A DNA stretch of 64,000 nt from Acidobacteriota bacterium (GTDB lineage: Bacteria > Acidobacteriota > Vicinamibacteria > Vicinamibacterales > UBA2999), in contig CANKJK010000008.1 in NCBI GenBank assembly GCA_947482665.1, forward strand, positions 107,016-171,015, written 5' to 3'. The position numbers and the translations under genes are program-made. The first letter of the stretch is position 1. Every line of letters starts with the position of its first letter. This document shows, in pieces, positions 1 through 8,797 of this stretch. A model generated the notes under the pieces. The model had not been told where the DNA came from, made no database searches, and was given only the letters and a program-made list of their open reading frames with translations.

Positions 1-762
1 GCGGCGCGCGTGATCGGCTTCGATCGCGACCCCTCGGCGCTTGCCCTGGCGACCGCCAATCTCGCGCCGCTCGCCGGCCGTGTGCAGTGTCTCCACTCGG
101 ATTACCGGGACGCCCCCGCCTGCCTCGACGCCCTCGGCGTCGCGCACATCGATGGCGCCCTGCTCGACCTCGGCGTCTCCTCCATGCAGCTTGATGCGCC
201 AGACCGCGGGTTCAGCTTCCGCCGCGACGAGCCGCTGGACATGCGGATGGACCAGACCAGCGGTCCGTCGGCCGCCGAGATCCTTCGGACGATCGACGAG
301 GAACCGCTCGCCGACGCCATCTACCAGTTCGGCGAGGAACGGCACTCGCGGCGGGTCGCCCGCGCCATCGTGCGGCAGCGGGAGCTGGCGCCCATTGACA
401 CGACGGGCCGCCTTGCCGAGATCGTTCGCCGCGCCGTACCGCATCGCGGGTATCAGCGCATCGATCCGGCGACCCGGACCTTCCAGGGGCTGCGCATCTT
501 CGTCAACCGTGAACTCGATGGGCTGGATGCGGCGCTCCGGGCCTTCATGGGCCGGTTGTCCGCTGGCGGCCGGCTGGTGGTGATCTCGTTTCACTCCCTC
601 GAAGACCGCATCGTGAAGCACACGTTCCGTGCCATGGCGGCCGACGAGACCGCGGGCGTGCAGGTGCTGACGAAGCGGCCGATCACGGCCGGGGATGACG
701 AACTGGCGCGAAACCCGCGCGCGCGGAGTGCCAAGCTCCGTGCCGCCATGCGAGTGGGGTAA
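1..762 (+). CDS. rsmH: 16S rRNA m4C1402 methyltransferase RsmH (5' end outside window)
   Basis: SAM-dependent enzyme that N4-methylates cytosine 1402 of 16S rRNA; cytoplasmic. The open frame runs off the left edge, so about 50-60 N-terminal residues with the first SAM motif are missing. The GTG at position 10 is internal. Visible family blocks are GFDRDPSAL right after the edge, DGALLDLGVSSMQLD near visible residues 50-65, RGFSFR, TFQGLRIFVNREL near 160 and the C-terminal VISFHSLEDRIVK block. It is the first gene of the dcw cluster here; ftsL starts 4 nt after its stop. mraZ would be expected just upstream, outside the window. Confidence 0.95.
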   Translation, partial: AARVIGFDRDPSALALATANLAPLAGRVQCLHSDYRDAPACLDALGVAHIDGALLDLGVSSMQLDAPDRGFSFRRDEPLDMRMDQTSGPSAAEILRTIDEEPLADAIYQFGEERHSRRVARAIVRQRELAPIDTTGRLAEIVRRAVPHRGYQRIDPATRTFQGLRIFVNRELDGLDAALRAFMGRLSAGGRLVVISFHSLEDRIVKHTFRAMAADETAGVQVLTKRPITAGDDELARNPRARSAKLRAAMRVG

Positions 763-766
763 CCCG

Positions 767-1159
767 ATGGCTACTGGCGCATTTGAATTCGTCATCAAGA
801 AGGACGTTCGCAATAACCCCATCGTTCGCGAGGTGGATCAGAAGCGACATCGCGAGATGTGGCGGGCGATCGTCATCGGTGGCATCGTCGTCGGCGCGCT
901 GCTCTTCTCCGCATGGCAGCACTTCGAGTTGATCCGGCACGGGTACCGGATCGAAGCCATGCAGCGGGAGCGGCTCGTGCAGGACGAGATCAACCGCCAC
1001 CTCCGCCTGGAAATTGAGAGCCTCCGGTCACCGGCCCGCATCGAGAAGCTCGCGACCGAGCGTCTCCAGATGGTGGCGCCAGGCCCGGGAGATGCGTCCG
1101 TGGTGGAGCGCGTCACGTCGGCGCCTCCGCCGCCCCGTTCCATCGTCGCGCGCCGGTAG
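767..1159 (+). CDS. ftsL: Cell division protein FtsL
   Basis: Small bitopic membrane protein of the divisome that pairs with FtsB and FtsQ and helps activate FtsWI. The protein has 130 residues: a charged cytoplasmic N-terminus (about 1-31), one transmembrane helix (about 32-50) and a periplasmic coiled coil (about 55-105) ending in an ARIEKLATERLQMV block typical of FtsL/FtsB proteins. The ATG at 767 was chosen because it follows the rsmH stop by 4 nt; the longer frame from 695 would overlap rsmH. FtsL is poorly conserved, so position between rsmH and ftsI carries much of the assignment. Confidence 0.85.
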   Translation: MATGAFEFVIKKDVRNNPIVREVDQKRHREMWRAIVIGGIVVGALLFSAWQHFELIRHGYRIEAMQRERLVQDEINRHLRLEIESLRSPARIEKLATERLQMVAPGPGDASVVERVTSAPPPPRSIVARR

Positions 1160-1167
1160 ACCCGCCC

Positions 1168-3180
1168 GTGACCGACCCCGCTCTCCATCGCTGGCGTCCG
1201 ACGCTGAAGCGCCGCGTGCTCGTCACGGCGGCCTGCTTCCTGCTGTGGGCGGTCGGCATCGAGTCGCGGCTGGTCTATCTCCAGGTGTTCCAGCACGACG
1301 AGCTGGTGGCCCGCGCCGAACGTCAGCAACTGCGCACGGTGCCATCGCCCGCGAAGCGAGGCGACATCCTCGACCGCAACGGCCGGGTGCTGGCAGCCAG
1401 TGCCGACGTGGACTCCCTTTACGCGGTGCCCCCCGAAGTCGCCGACCCGGCGGCCACTGCCGGCGCGCTTTGCAGCGCTCTGCACGACTGCAGCGATGCC
1501 GAACGCAAGGACATCGAGGACCGGCTCCACCGCCGGAAGCCGTTCGTCTACATCCGTCGGCAGATCACGCCCGCGCAGGCCGCCGCCGTGGCCGACCTGC
1601 AGCTCGAAGGTATCGGGTTCATGCGAGAGAGCCGCCGCTTCTATCCGAAGCGCGAACTGGCGGCGCATCTCATCGGATACGTGGGACAGGAGAGCGACGG
1701 CCTGGCCGGGCTCGAGTCCACCTACGACTCCCTGGTCAAAGGTCGCGCCGGGACGGTGCTCGTCCAGACCGACGCGCACCGGAAGGCGTTCAGCCGGGTC
1801 GAACGTCCGCCAACGGCGGGGGCATCGCTCGAGCTCACCATTGACGAGTACCTGCAGCACGTCGCCGAGCGGGAGCTGCGGGCGGGCGTCGAGTGGGCCG
1901 GCGCCGCGGGTGGCTCCGCCGTGGTGATGGACCCGCACACAGGCGAGATACTCGCGCTGGCGAATTACCCGACGTTCAACCCGAACATGTTCCGCGAGTT
2001 CTCCGACGTCCAGCGCCGCAACCGCGCCATCCAGGACCTCTACGAACCCGGATCCACCTTCAAGATCGTGACGGCGAGCGCCGCGCTCGAGGAGAAGCTC
2101 CTCACGCCGGACACGCCGATCGAGACGAGCCCCGGCGTCATCCGCTTCGGCTCTCGCGTCATCGACGAAGACAAGCACCACAACTACGGGCTGCTCTCGT
2201 TCACGGACGTGATCGTCAAGTCGAGCAACGTCGGCGCCATCAAGATCGGGCTGAAGGTGGGGGCCGGGCGCATGAGCGACTTCGTGCAGCGGTTCGGCTT
2301 TGGCCGTCCCTCCTCGCCGGACTTCAAGGCCGAGAGCCGCGGCATTGTCTGGTCGGCGGAGCGGCTGACCGACAGCGCGCTCGCCTCCGTGTCGATGGGC
2401 TATCAGGTCGGCGTGACGCCGCTGCAGATGGCGGCGGCCGTGAGCGTGGTGGCCAATGGCGGGTCGCTCATGGAGCCGCGTGTCGTGCGCGCGGTTATCC
2501 GCGACGGCCACCGTCTGCCCGTGCCGCGGCGGGCGCTGCGCCGGGTGGTGAATCCGGAGACGGCCCTGGAACTGGCCAACATCATGGAAGCCGTCGTTGA
2601 GCGCGGCACCGGCACCAAGTCGAGGGTGGCGGGCTACTCCGTGGCCGGCAAGACCGGCACGGCCCAGAAGGTCGTCAACGGCCGCTACTCGAACACCGAC
2701 TACAACGTCTCGTTCGTCGGCTTCGTGCCCACGCGGCAACCGACCTACACCATCGTGGTGGTCGTCGACTCCCCGCATGGTGTGCCGCCCTACGGCGGCA
2801 CCGTGGCCGCGCCGATCTTCAGCCGGATCGCGGATGCGGCGCTGCGTCACGGTGGGGTGTCCCCTTCGGTGGATCCCGCTCCGCCAATCCTGGTCACGGG
2901 CGACGGTCCCCGGTTGCCGGAACCCGCGCCCACGCCGGCCATTGTTTCTATTAGTCATCCGGGACCGAGCGGCGTGTCCGTGGTGCCGGATCTGCGCGGG
3001 TTGAGCGGACGCGAGGCCGTGCGGACGCTCGCTCGCCTTGGACTCTCGGTGCAGATGCACGGCAGCGGCGCGGTCGTGCGCCAGACACCCGAACCGGGTG
3101 AGCCGGTGGAGCGTGGTGGCGGATCCTCCGTGTGGCTGGAGCGCCAGCCGGGACTGACGGCCCTGGGACCGCACCCATGA
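1168..3180 (+). CDS. ftsI: Peptidoglycan D,D-transpeptidase FtsI (PBP3/PbpB type) with PASTA domain
   Basis: Class B penicillin-binding protein that crosslinks septal peptidoglycan with FtsW. It has 670 residues and a GTG start 8 nt after ftsL. An N-terminal membrane anchor (about 17-38) is followed by a dimerisation region and the transpeptidase domain. Active-site motifs are STFK (Ser296, Lys299), SSN (352-354) and KTGT (495-498). A proline-rich linker leads to one C-terminal PASTA domain (about 605-665), starting VVPDLRGL. The PASTA tail resembles the SpoVD/PbpB branch rather than E. coli FtsI and suggests binding to uncrosslinked peptidoglycan. The stop overlaps the murE start (ATGA). Confidence 0.95.
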   Translation: MTDPALHRWRPTLKRRVLVTAACFLLWAVGIESRLVYLQVFQHDELVARAERQQLRTVPSPAKRGDILDRNGRVLAASADVDSLYAVPPEVADPAATAGALCSALHDCSDAERKDIEDRLHRRKPFVYIRRQITPAQAAAVADLQLEGIGFMRESRRFYPKRELAAHLIGYVGQESDGLAGLESTYDSLVKGRAGTVLVQTDAHRKAFSRVERPPTAGASLELTIDEYLQHVAERELRAGVEWAGAAGGSAVVMDPHTGEILALANYPTFNPNMFREFSDVQRRNRAIQDLYEPGSTFKIVTASAALEEKLLTPDTPIETSPGVIRFGSRVIDEDKHHNYGLLSFTDVIVKSSNVGAIKIGLKVGAGRMSDFVQRFGFGRPSSPDFKAESRGIVWSAERLTDSALASVSMGYQVGVTPLQMAAAVSVVANGGSLMEPRVVRAVIRDGHRLPVPRRALRRVVNPETALELANIMEAVVERGTGTKSRVAGYSVAGKTGTAQKVVNGRYSNTDYNVSFVGFVPTRQPTYTIVVVVDSPHGVPPYGGTVAAPIFSRIADAALRHGGVSPSVDPAPPILVTGDGPRLPEPAPTPAIVSISHPGPSGVSVVPDLRGLSGREAVRTLARLGLSVQMHGSGAVVRQTPEPGEPVERGGGSSVWLERQPGLTALGPHP

Positions 3181-4679
3181 CGGTTGCCGAGCTTCTGCAG
3201 GCTGTTCCGGCGGCGACGGTCCATCGGGCAGGGAGTGCTCCCGGCCTGACGGTGCCCGTCACCGGCGTGGCGTATGACTCGCGGCGCGTGCGCCCGGGCG
3301 ACGTCTTCGTGGCGCTGCGCGGACTGAAGGACGACGGCACCCGCTATACCGATCAGGCGATCGCCGCCGGGGCTGTCTGCGTCATCGCCGAGACGCCCGC
3401 GCCGGAAGGCGTCGCCGTGCCCTGGCAGACCGTTGATGACGCCCGAGTGGCGCTCGCGCTGGCTTCCGGACGCGTGTTCGGAGACCCGAGCCAGGAGCTG
3501 CTCCTCGTCGGCATCACCGGCACCAACGGCAAGACCACGACGAGTCACGTGCTGGCCTCCATCTTCGAGGCGGCGGGCATTCCGTGCGGACTGATGGGCA
3601 CGGTGGCCTATCGGATCGGCAGCGTCGAGGAACCCGCCACGCGCACCACGCCGGAAGCGCCAGACCTGCAGGCGCTGCTGCGCCGGATGGTGACGGCCGG
3701 GGCAGGCGCCTGCGTCATGGAGGTCTCCTCCCACGCGCTGGCGCTGCATCGCGTGCACGGCCTGCACTTCGCGGCGGCCGGCTTTACGAACCTGACGCGC
3801 GATCATCTCGACTTCCACGGCAGCATGGAGGCCTACTTCGAGGCGAAGAAGGGACTCTTCACGCGTCTCTCGCCGGGCACGCCGGCCGTCGTGAATCTCG
3901 ACGACCCCTCGGGCGCGGCGCTGGTGGGCGTCGGCGGCCGGGCTGTGACCTATGCCGTGGATGCGCCTGCTGATGTGCGGCCTCTGTCTGTGTCGCAGTC
4001 GCTGGCCGGACTGACCTTCGATGCGGTGACGCCGCATGGCATCGTGCACGTGCAGTCGCGGCTGGTCGGCCGCGGCAATCTCTATAACCTTCTCTGCGCG
4101 ATCGGACTGGCGACGGAGGTGGGTCTGACACCTGGCGCGATCGAGCGCGGGATCGCCGCGCTCACGGGCGTGCCTGGCCGCTTCGAACTGGTGTCGTCGG
4201 CGGAAGATCCGGTGTCCGTCGTGGTGGACTACGCGCACACGGATGACGCCCTGCGCCACCTGCTCGAGACGGCGCGTGCGCTGACGACCGGGCGGGTCAT
4301 CACCGTGTTCGGTTGCGGCGGGGATCGCGATCGGACGAAACGTCCGCTGATGGGTCTGGTGGCCACGCGTCTCAGCGACCTCACGATTGTGACCTCCGAC
4401 AACCCGCGCAGCGAGGACCCGGCGCGCATCGTGGAGGAGATCCTGCTCGGTACGGGGAGCGGGTCCCGTGGAGGGGTGGTCCGGACGGTGCTCGACCGCC
4501 GCGCCGCCATCGACGAAGCCATCACGGCCGCGCGGCCAGGCGACCTCGTGCTGGTCGTCGGCAAGGGCCACGAGAAGACGCAGGAGCAGGGCGGCGTCAC
4601 GACGCCCTTTGACGATGTGGCCGTGTCACGTGAGGCCCTGTCGGCGCGGCGCGTCCACGCCCGGGTGATCCGCGGATGA
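3177..4679 (+). CDS. murE: UDP-MurNAc-tripeptide synthetase MurE (meso-DAP type)
   Basis: Cytoplasmic ATP-dependent ligase adding the third residue to UDP-MurNAc-L-Ala-D-Glu. The ATP loop GTNGKTT lies at residues 115-121. The substrate motif DNPR (408-411) is the signature of enzymes that add meso-diaminopimelate rather than lysine, so this organism probably has DAP-type, Gram-negative-like peptidoglycan. The start at 3177 gives a normal 500-residue protein and overlaps the ftsI stop by 3 nt; the longer frame from 3132 would extend into ftsI. The stop overlaps the murF start in the same way. Confidence 0.96.
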   Translation: MTVAELLQAVPAATVHRAGSAPGLTVPVTGVAYDSRRVRPGDVFVALRGLKDDGTRYTDQAIAAGAVCVIAETPAPEGVAVPWQTVDDARVALALASGRVFGDPSQELLLVGITGTNGKTTTSHVLASIFEAAGIPCGLMGTVAYRIGSVEEPATRTTPEAPDLQALLRRMVTAGAGACVMEVSSHALALHRVHGLHFAAAGFTNLTRDHLDFHGSMEAYFEAKKGLFTRLSPGTPAVVNLDDPSGAALVGVGGRAVTYAVDAPADVRPLSVSQSLAGLTFDAVTPHGIVHVQSRLVGRGNLYNLLCAIGLATEVGLTPGAIERGIAALTGVPGRFELVSSAEDPVSVVVDYAHTDDALRHLLETARALTTGRVITVFGCGGDRDRTKRPLMGLVATRLSDLTIVTSDNPRSEDPARIVEEILLGTGSGSRGGVVRTVLDRRAAIDEAITAARPGDLVLVVGKGHEKTQEQGGVTTPFDDVAVSREALSARRVHARVIRG

Positions 4680-6070
4680 CGATGCCCGCGCTCACCGCCG
4701 GCTGGATGGCCGGAGCCACCGGCGGCCGCCTCCTGTGCGGCGACGCCGCCTGTGCCGTCGGCGCCATCGTGGCTGACACGCGGCGGATCGAGGCCGGCGA
4801 CTTCTTCGTCGCCCTTCGCGGGCCGCGTTTCGACGGCCATGCCTTCGCCGGCGTTGCGCGCGATGCTGGTGCGGCCGGTGCGCTCGTGGACACGGCCTAC
4901 GGCGGTCCGCTCTGGGGCGCCATCGTGCAAGTGGACGACACGACCGCCGGCCTGCAGCGGTTGGCACACGCGGTGCGCGTGGCCTCGGGCGCACGCGTGG
5001 TCGCCATCACCGGCAGCGCCGGGAAGACCACGACCAAGGACGCCATCGCAACGCTGCTCGGCCTGCGCCACGGTGTCGTGAAGAACATCGGCAATCTGAA
5101 CAACCACATCGGGCTGCCGCTCTCCCTGCTTCAGCTGCGCACCAATCCCGAGATGGCCGTGATGGAACTCGGCATGAACCACGCCGGCGAGATTCGCCAG
5201 CTCGTGGCGATCGCCGAGCCGGACGCCCGGGTCTGGACGAATGTGGGTGACGCCCACCTCGGCTTCTTCGACTCGCCCGATGCCATCGCGGACGCGAAGG
5301 CCGAGATCCTGGAAGGCGCCGGATCCGGCGCGGTGCTCATCTGCAACGCCGACGATGCCCGGGTGATGGCGCGTGTCGGCGGCTTTCCTGGGCGCACGAT
5401 CACGTTTGGCCTCTCCGCGGGTGCGACCGTCAGGGCCGGACAGGTCGAGGAGCTCGGCGTGGCCGGCACGCGCGCCCGGCTTGTGACGCCGGCCGGCACC
5501 TGCGACGTCGAGACCGCCCTCATCGGTCGGGGGAATCTCCTCAACGTGCTGGCGGCGGTGGCCACCGCACTGGAGTTCGGCATCCCGCTGTCGGCGATTC
5601 CCGACGGGGTTCGGGCGCTCAGGCCGGCGGACCATCGCGGCGTCGTGCACCGGCTGTCCTCCGGCGCCGTGCTCATCGACGACTCCTACAACTCAAGTCC
5701 AAGCGCGCTCCGTCTGGCGCTCGACACGGTCGCCCGCGAACCGCACGCGCGCCGCCGTATTGCCGTGCTGGGCGAGATGCTGGAGCTCGGCGGGCAGACG
5801 ACCGCGATGCATGCAGCGTGCGGCCGCGCGGCTGCCGAAGCCGGCCTGGACCGCCTGGTGGCGGTGGGAGGACCCGCCGCCCTGGCTCTGGCGACCGCGG
5901 CGATGGCCGCGGGCCTACCGGCCTCCCACGTGGACTACGTCGCGACCAGCGCCGAGGCGGCCTCGCTTCTGGAGGGCACGCTCGGCGAGGGTGACCTCGT
6001 CCTGGTGAAAGGGTCCCGCGGCATCGGGACGGATCTCGTCGTGACGACGCTTCTCGGAGGGCAGGGCTGA
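4676..6070 (+). CDS. murF: UDP-MurNAc-tripeptide:D-Ala-D-Ala ligase MurF
   Basis: Cytoplasmic ligase that adds D-Ala-D-Ala to UDP-MurNAc-tripeptide, completing the pentapeptide precursor. It has 464 residues, a normal length. The three Mur ligase domains are visible: the N-terminal UDP-binding domain, the central ATPase domain with loop ITGSAGKTTTK (from residue 111), and a C-terminal domain with the DDSYNSSPSA block. It starts inside the murE stop (ATGA) and shares one nucleotide with the mraY start (TGATG), so translation of the three genes is probably coupled. A second ATG two codons downstream is also possible. Confidence 0.95.
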   Translation: MTMPALTAGWMAGATGGRLLCGDAACAVGAIVADTRRIEAGDFFVALRGPRFDGHAFAGVARDAGAAGALVDTAYGGPLWGAIVQVDDTTAGLQRLAHAVRVASGARVVAITGSAGKTTTKDAIATLLGLRHGVVKNIGNLNNHIGLPLSLLQLRTNPEMAVMELGMNHAGEIRQLVAIAEPDARVWTNVGDAHLGFFDSPDAIADAKAEILEGAGSGAVLICNADDARVMARVGGFPGRTITFGLSAGATVRAGQVEELGVAGTRARLVTPAGTCDVETALIGRGNLLNVLAAVATALEFGIPLSAIPDGVRALRPADHRGVVHRLSSGAVLIDDSYNSSPSALRLALDTVAREPHARRRIAVLGEMLELGGQTTAMHAACGRAAAEAGLDRLVAVGGPAALALATAAMAAGLPASHVDYVATSAEAASLLEGTLGEGDLVLVKGSRGIGTDLVVTTLLGGQG

Positions 6071-7164
6071 TGCTGTATTACCTGCTGCTCGCGCTGCGCG
6101 ACACGATCGGGCCCCTGAACGTCGTGCGCTACATCACGTTCCGCACGGCCGCGGCCAGCCTCTCGGCGCTGGCGCTGAGCCTGGTGTTCGGCCCGCCAAT
6201 GATCCGCAAGCTCCGCGATTTCCGCGTGGGGCAGATCATCCGGCAGGAAGGCCCCGAGTCGCACCGGGCGAAAGCGGGGACGCCCACGATGGGCGGGCTC
6301 CTGATCCTGGCCTGCGCGATCCTGCCGACCGTTCTGTGGGCCGATCCCGCCAACCCGTACGTCTGGATCGCGATTGGGTCGACGTTGGGCTTTGGCGCGG
6401 TGGGTTTTGCCGACGACTATCTGAAGCTCACCCGCAAGTCGCATCACGGGCTCATCCCACGCTACAAGATGGGCGGACAGCTGATCGTGGCGCTGCTGGT
6501 CGGCGTCGCGGTGCTGCTGCTCTCGAAGGAGAACCCGCCGCTCTACAACACGCGGCTGATCTTTCCGTTCCTCAAGAACTGGATCCCCGACCTCGGCTGG
6601 GGGTATGTGCCGTTCGCGATGTTCGTCCTGGTGGCCTGGTCGAACGCCGTGAATCTGACCGACGGCCTTGACGGCCTTGCCATCAGCACGTTCGCGGTGG
6701 CCGCTGCCACCTTCACCGCGCTCGCCTATGTCACCGGGCACCGCGAGCTGGCCGACTATCTGCTGATCGTCCGCTTCCCGCCGGCCGGCGAGCTGACCAT
6801 CTTCTGCGGCGCGTTGGTGGGCGCCTCGCTCGGATTCCTCTGGTACAACGCGCATCCCGCCGAGGTGTTCATGGGCGACGTGGGGTCGCTCGCACTGGGC
6901 GGTGCATTGGCCACCGTGGCGATCCTCATCAAGCAGGAGATCCTGCTCGTCATCGTCGGCGGAGTCTTCGTCATCGAGGCGGCGTCGGTGGTGCTGCAGG
7001 TCGGCTACTTCAAGTATTCGGGCGGCAAGCGGCTCTTCCTGATGTCGCCCATCCATCACCACTTCGAGAAGCTTGGGTGGGCGGAGCCGAAGATCATCAC
7101 GCGCTTCCTGATCGTCGCCGTGGTCTTCGCGCTGTTCAGCCTCACCACCTTGAAACTCCGATGA
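6070..7164 (+). CDS. mraY: Phospho-MurNAc-pentapeptide transferase MraY
   Basis: Polytopic inner-membrane enzyme that moves phospho-MurNAc-pentapeptide onto undecaprenyl phosphate, forming lipid I. It has 364 residues with about ten hydrophobic helices. Family motifs are PTMGGLLIL (about residue 76), FADDYLKLT (about 115, catalytic aspartates), NLTDGLDGLA (about 196) and the PIHHHFEKLGW histidine block near the C-terminus. It starts on the last nucleotide of murF and its stop overlaps the murD ATG. Confidence 0.97.
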   Translation: MLYYLLLALRDTIGPLNVVRYITFRTAAASLSALALSLVFGPPMIRKLRDFRVGQIIRQEGPESHRAKAGTPTMGGLLILACAILPTVLWADPANPYVWIAIGSTLGFGAVGFADDYLKLTRKSHHGLIPRYKMGGQLIVALLVGVAVLLLSKENPPLYNTRLIFPFLKNWIPDLGWGYVPFAMFVLVAWSNAVNLTDGLDGLAISTFAVAAATFTALAYVTGHRELADYLLIVRFPPAGELTIFCGALVGASLGFLWYNAHPAEVFMGDVGSLALGGALATVAILIKQEILLVIVGGVFVIEAASVVLQVGYFKYSGGKRLFLMSPIHHHFEKLGWAEPKIITRFLIVAVVFALFSLTTLKLR

Positions 7165-8522
7165 GCGAACTCTTCCAGGTGGCGGGACGGCGGGTGGTCG
7201 TGGTCGGAGCAGCGCGCAGTGGCGTGGCCGCGGCGGAGCTGCTTGCCCGGAAGGGCGCCCACGTGACGCTCTCGGAGGCGGCGCCGGCCATTGCCGAGGC
7301 CGAGCGCCTCCGTGCAGCCGGTATCGCCCTTGAAGTCGGCGGACATCGGGCGGCCACGTTCGCCTCAGCAGAACTGGTCGTGGTCAGCCCCGGCGTGCCG
7401 CCCCGGCAGCCGTTCCTGACCGCCGCGGCGGACCGTGGCGTGGAAGTCATCGGTGAACTCGAGCTGGCGTCGCGCTGGCTGCAGGGACCGGTCATCGCGA
7501 TCACCGGGACGAAGGGCAAGTCGACCACCACCACGCTCATCGGCCGGATGCTGGAGGCCGCGGGCCGTGATGTGCTGGTGGGCGGCAACATCGGCGTGCC
7601 GCTCGCATCGCAGGTCGAGGCCTCGCGACCCGACGTGGTCCACGTCGTCGAAGTCAGCAGCTTCCAACTTGAGACGACCGTCCATTTCAAGCCGTGGATT
7701 GCGGTGTGGCTCAACCTCGCGGATGACCACCTGGACCGTCACGCCTCACGGGCCACCTACGCCTCAGCCAAGGCCCGAATCTTCCGGAACCAGACGCCGG
7801 CGGATTGGGCGGTGGTCAACGCGCTGGATCCCGAGGTGGTGCGGCAGAGCGAAGGCGTCGCCGCGCGCCGGGTCTCCTTCGCCCTGACGCCCGTGGGCTC
7901 TGTCGGCGAGGCGCTGTTCACGATCGACGGTGGATGGGTGACGCGCCGGTCGGCCTCTGGCGCGGACCGATTGGTGCCGACGTCGGCCGTGGAACTGGCC
8001 GGCCGGCACATGTTGAACAACGTGCTGGCGGCCACGGCGGTCGCGACGATTGCCGGCCTGTCGAACGCCGCCATTCGTGAGGGCCTCTCTGGCTTCCGCG
8101 GACTTGAGCACGTGATGGAGCCCGTCGGTACGGTCGGCCGCGTGTCCTTCGTCAACGATTCCAAGGCGACCAATGTGGAATCCGCGGCCCGGTCGATCGA
8201 GTCCTTCACGGGCGTGGTGGCCATTATCGGCGGCCGGTTCAAGGGCGGCGATCTCCGGGAGTTGCGTGAACCCGTGCGGGAGCACGCCGTCGGCGTCGTC
8301 GCCATCGGAGAGTCGGCACAACTGGTCAAGAACGCTGTCGGTGATCTCGTGCCCGTGAAGATGGCGTACTCGATGCGGGAGGCCGTTGAGGCGGCCTACG
8401 AACTGGTGCCTCCGGATGGCGTCGTGCTGCTCGCGCCGGCGTGCGCGAGCTTCGACTGGTTCAGCGATTACGCGGAACGCGGACGCGCGTTCAAGGAGGA
8501 GGTGGCGGCTCTCCGGGGTTGA
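7161..8522 (+). CDS. murD: UDP-MurNAc-L-Ala:D-glutamate ligase MurD
   Basis: Cytoplasmic ATP-dependent ligase that adds D-glutamate to UDP-MurNAc-L-alanine. It has 453 residues. An N-terminal Rossmann-like domain (VVVVGAARSGVAAAELLA) is followed by the ATP loop ITGTKGKSTTT (about residue 113), NIGVPL and a C-terminal domain with VNDSKATN. The ATG at 7161 overlaps the mraY stop (ATGA); the frame open from 7077 lies inside mraY and is not used. It is the last gene before the longest spacer of the cluster, which holds a palindromic element. Confidence 0.95.
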   Translation: MSELFQVAGRRVVVVGAARSGVAAAELLARKGAHVTLSEAAPAIAEAERLRAAGIALEVGGHRAATFASAELVVVSPGVPPRQPFLTAAADRGVEVIGELELASRWLQGPVIAITGTKGKSTTTTLIGRMLEAAGRDVLVGGNIGVPLASQVEASRPDVVHVVEVSSFQLETTVHFKPWIAVWLNLADDHLDRHASRATYASAKARIFRNQTPADWAVVNALDPEVVRQSEGVAARRVSFALTPVGSVGEALFTIDGGWVTRRSASGADRLVPTSAVELAGRHMLNNVLAATAVATIAGLSNAAIREGLSGFRGLEHVMEPVGTVGRVSFVNDSKATNVESAARSIESFTGVVAIIGGRFKGGDLRELREPVREHAVGVVAIGESAQLVKNAVGDLVPVKMAYSMREAVEAAYELVPPDGVVLLAPACASFDWFSDYAERGRAFKEEVAALRG

Positions 8523-8525
8523 ACC

Positions 8526-8652
8526 GTGAGCAGTGAGCAGTCGTCAGTCGGCACGGCGCGAGAGGGAACCAACCGCTGGGAGCCCAGACTACCCCGGTCT
8601 GGGAGGATGGTGTCCCGCTCCACGGGCCGGCTGATGACTGCTGACCGCTCAC
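8526..8652. repeat. Imperfect long palindrome between murD and ftsW
   Basis: Outer arms at 8526-8551 and 8627-8652 are inverted copies matching at 22 of 26 positions. The left arm contains the direct repeat GTGAGCAGTGAGCAG. At the centre is a perfect 7-bp hairpin, CCCAGAC/GTCTGGG, at about 8584-8603 with a 7-nt loop. The whole could fold as one long hairpin. It may be a small non-autonomous palindromic element (MITE- or REP-like) or a partial terminator. No target duplication was identified and no open frame lies inside. Confidence 0.6.
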
Positions 8653-8797
8653 GATAGAACCACGGTCGCCGTGAGGTCCAGCGCTGGGTGTGTGCCCGGC
8701 GGATGAGCCTCGTCAGCCTGGTCCGGAAGGTCATTTTCCCGGGCCAGACAGTGTGTCGGTTCGAACGGTCGGGAACTGTAGGGGGGACGGAGATTTC

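Noticed and set aside
838..3174. A 778-codon minus-strand open frame opposite ftsL and ftsI
   Set aside because: It is antisense to clear ftsL/ftsI genes. Long antisense frames are expected in high-GC DNA, and its composition (Arg, His, Gly) is not protein-like.
8740..8790. A tRNA-like TTCGAAC sequence before ftsW
   Set aside because: No acceptor, D or anticodon stem could be built around it.
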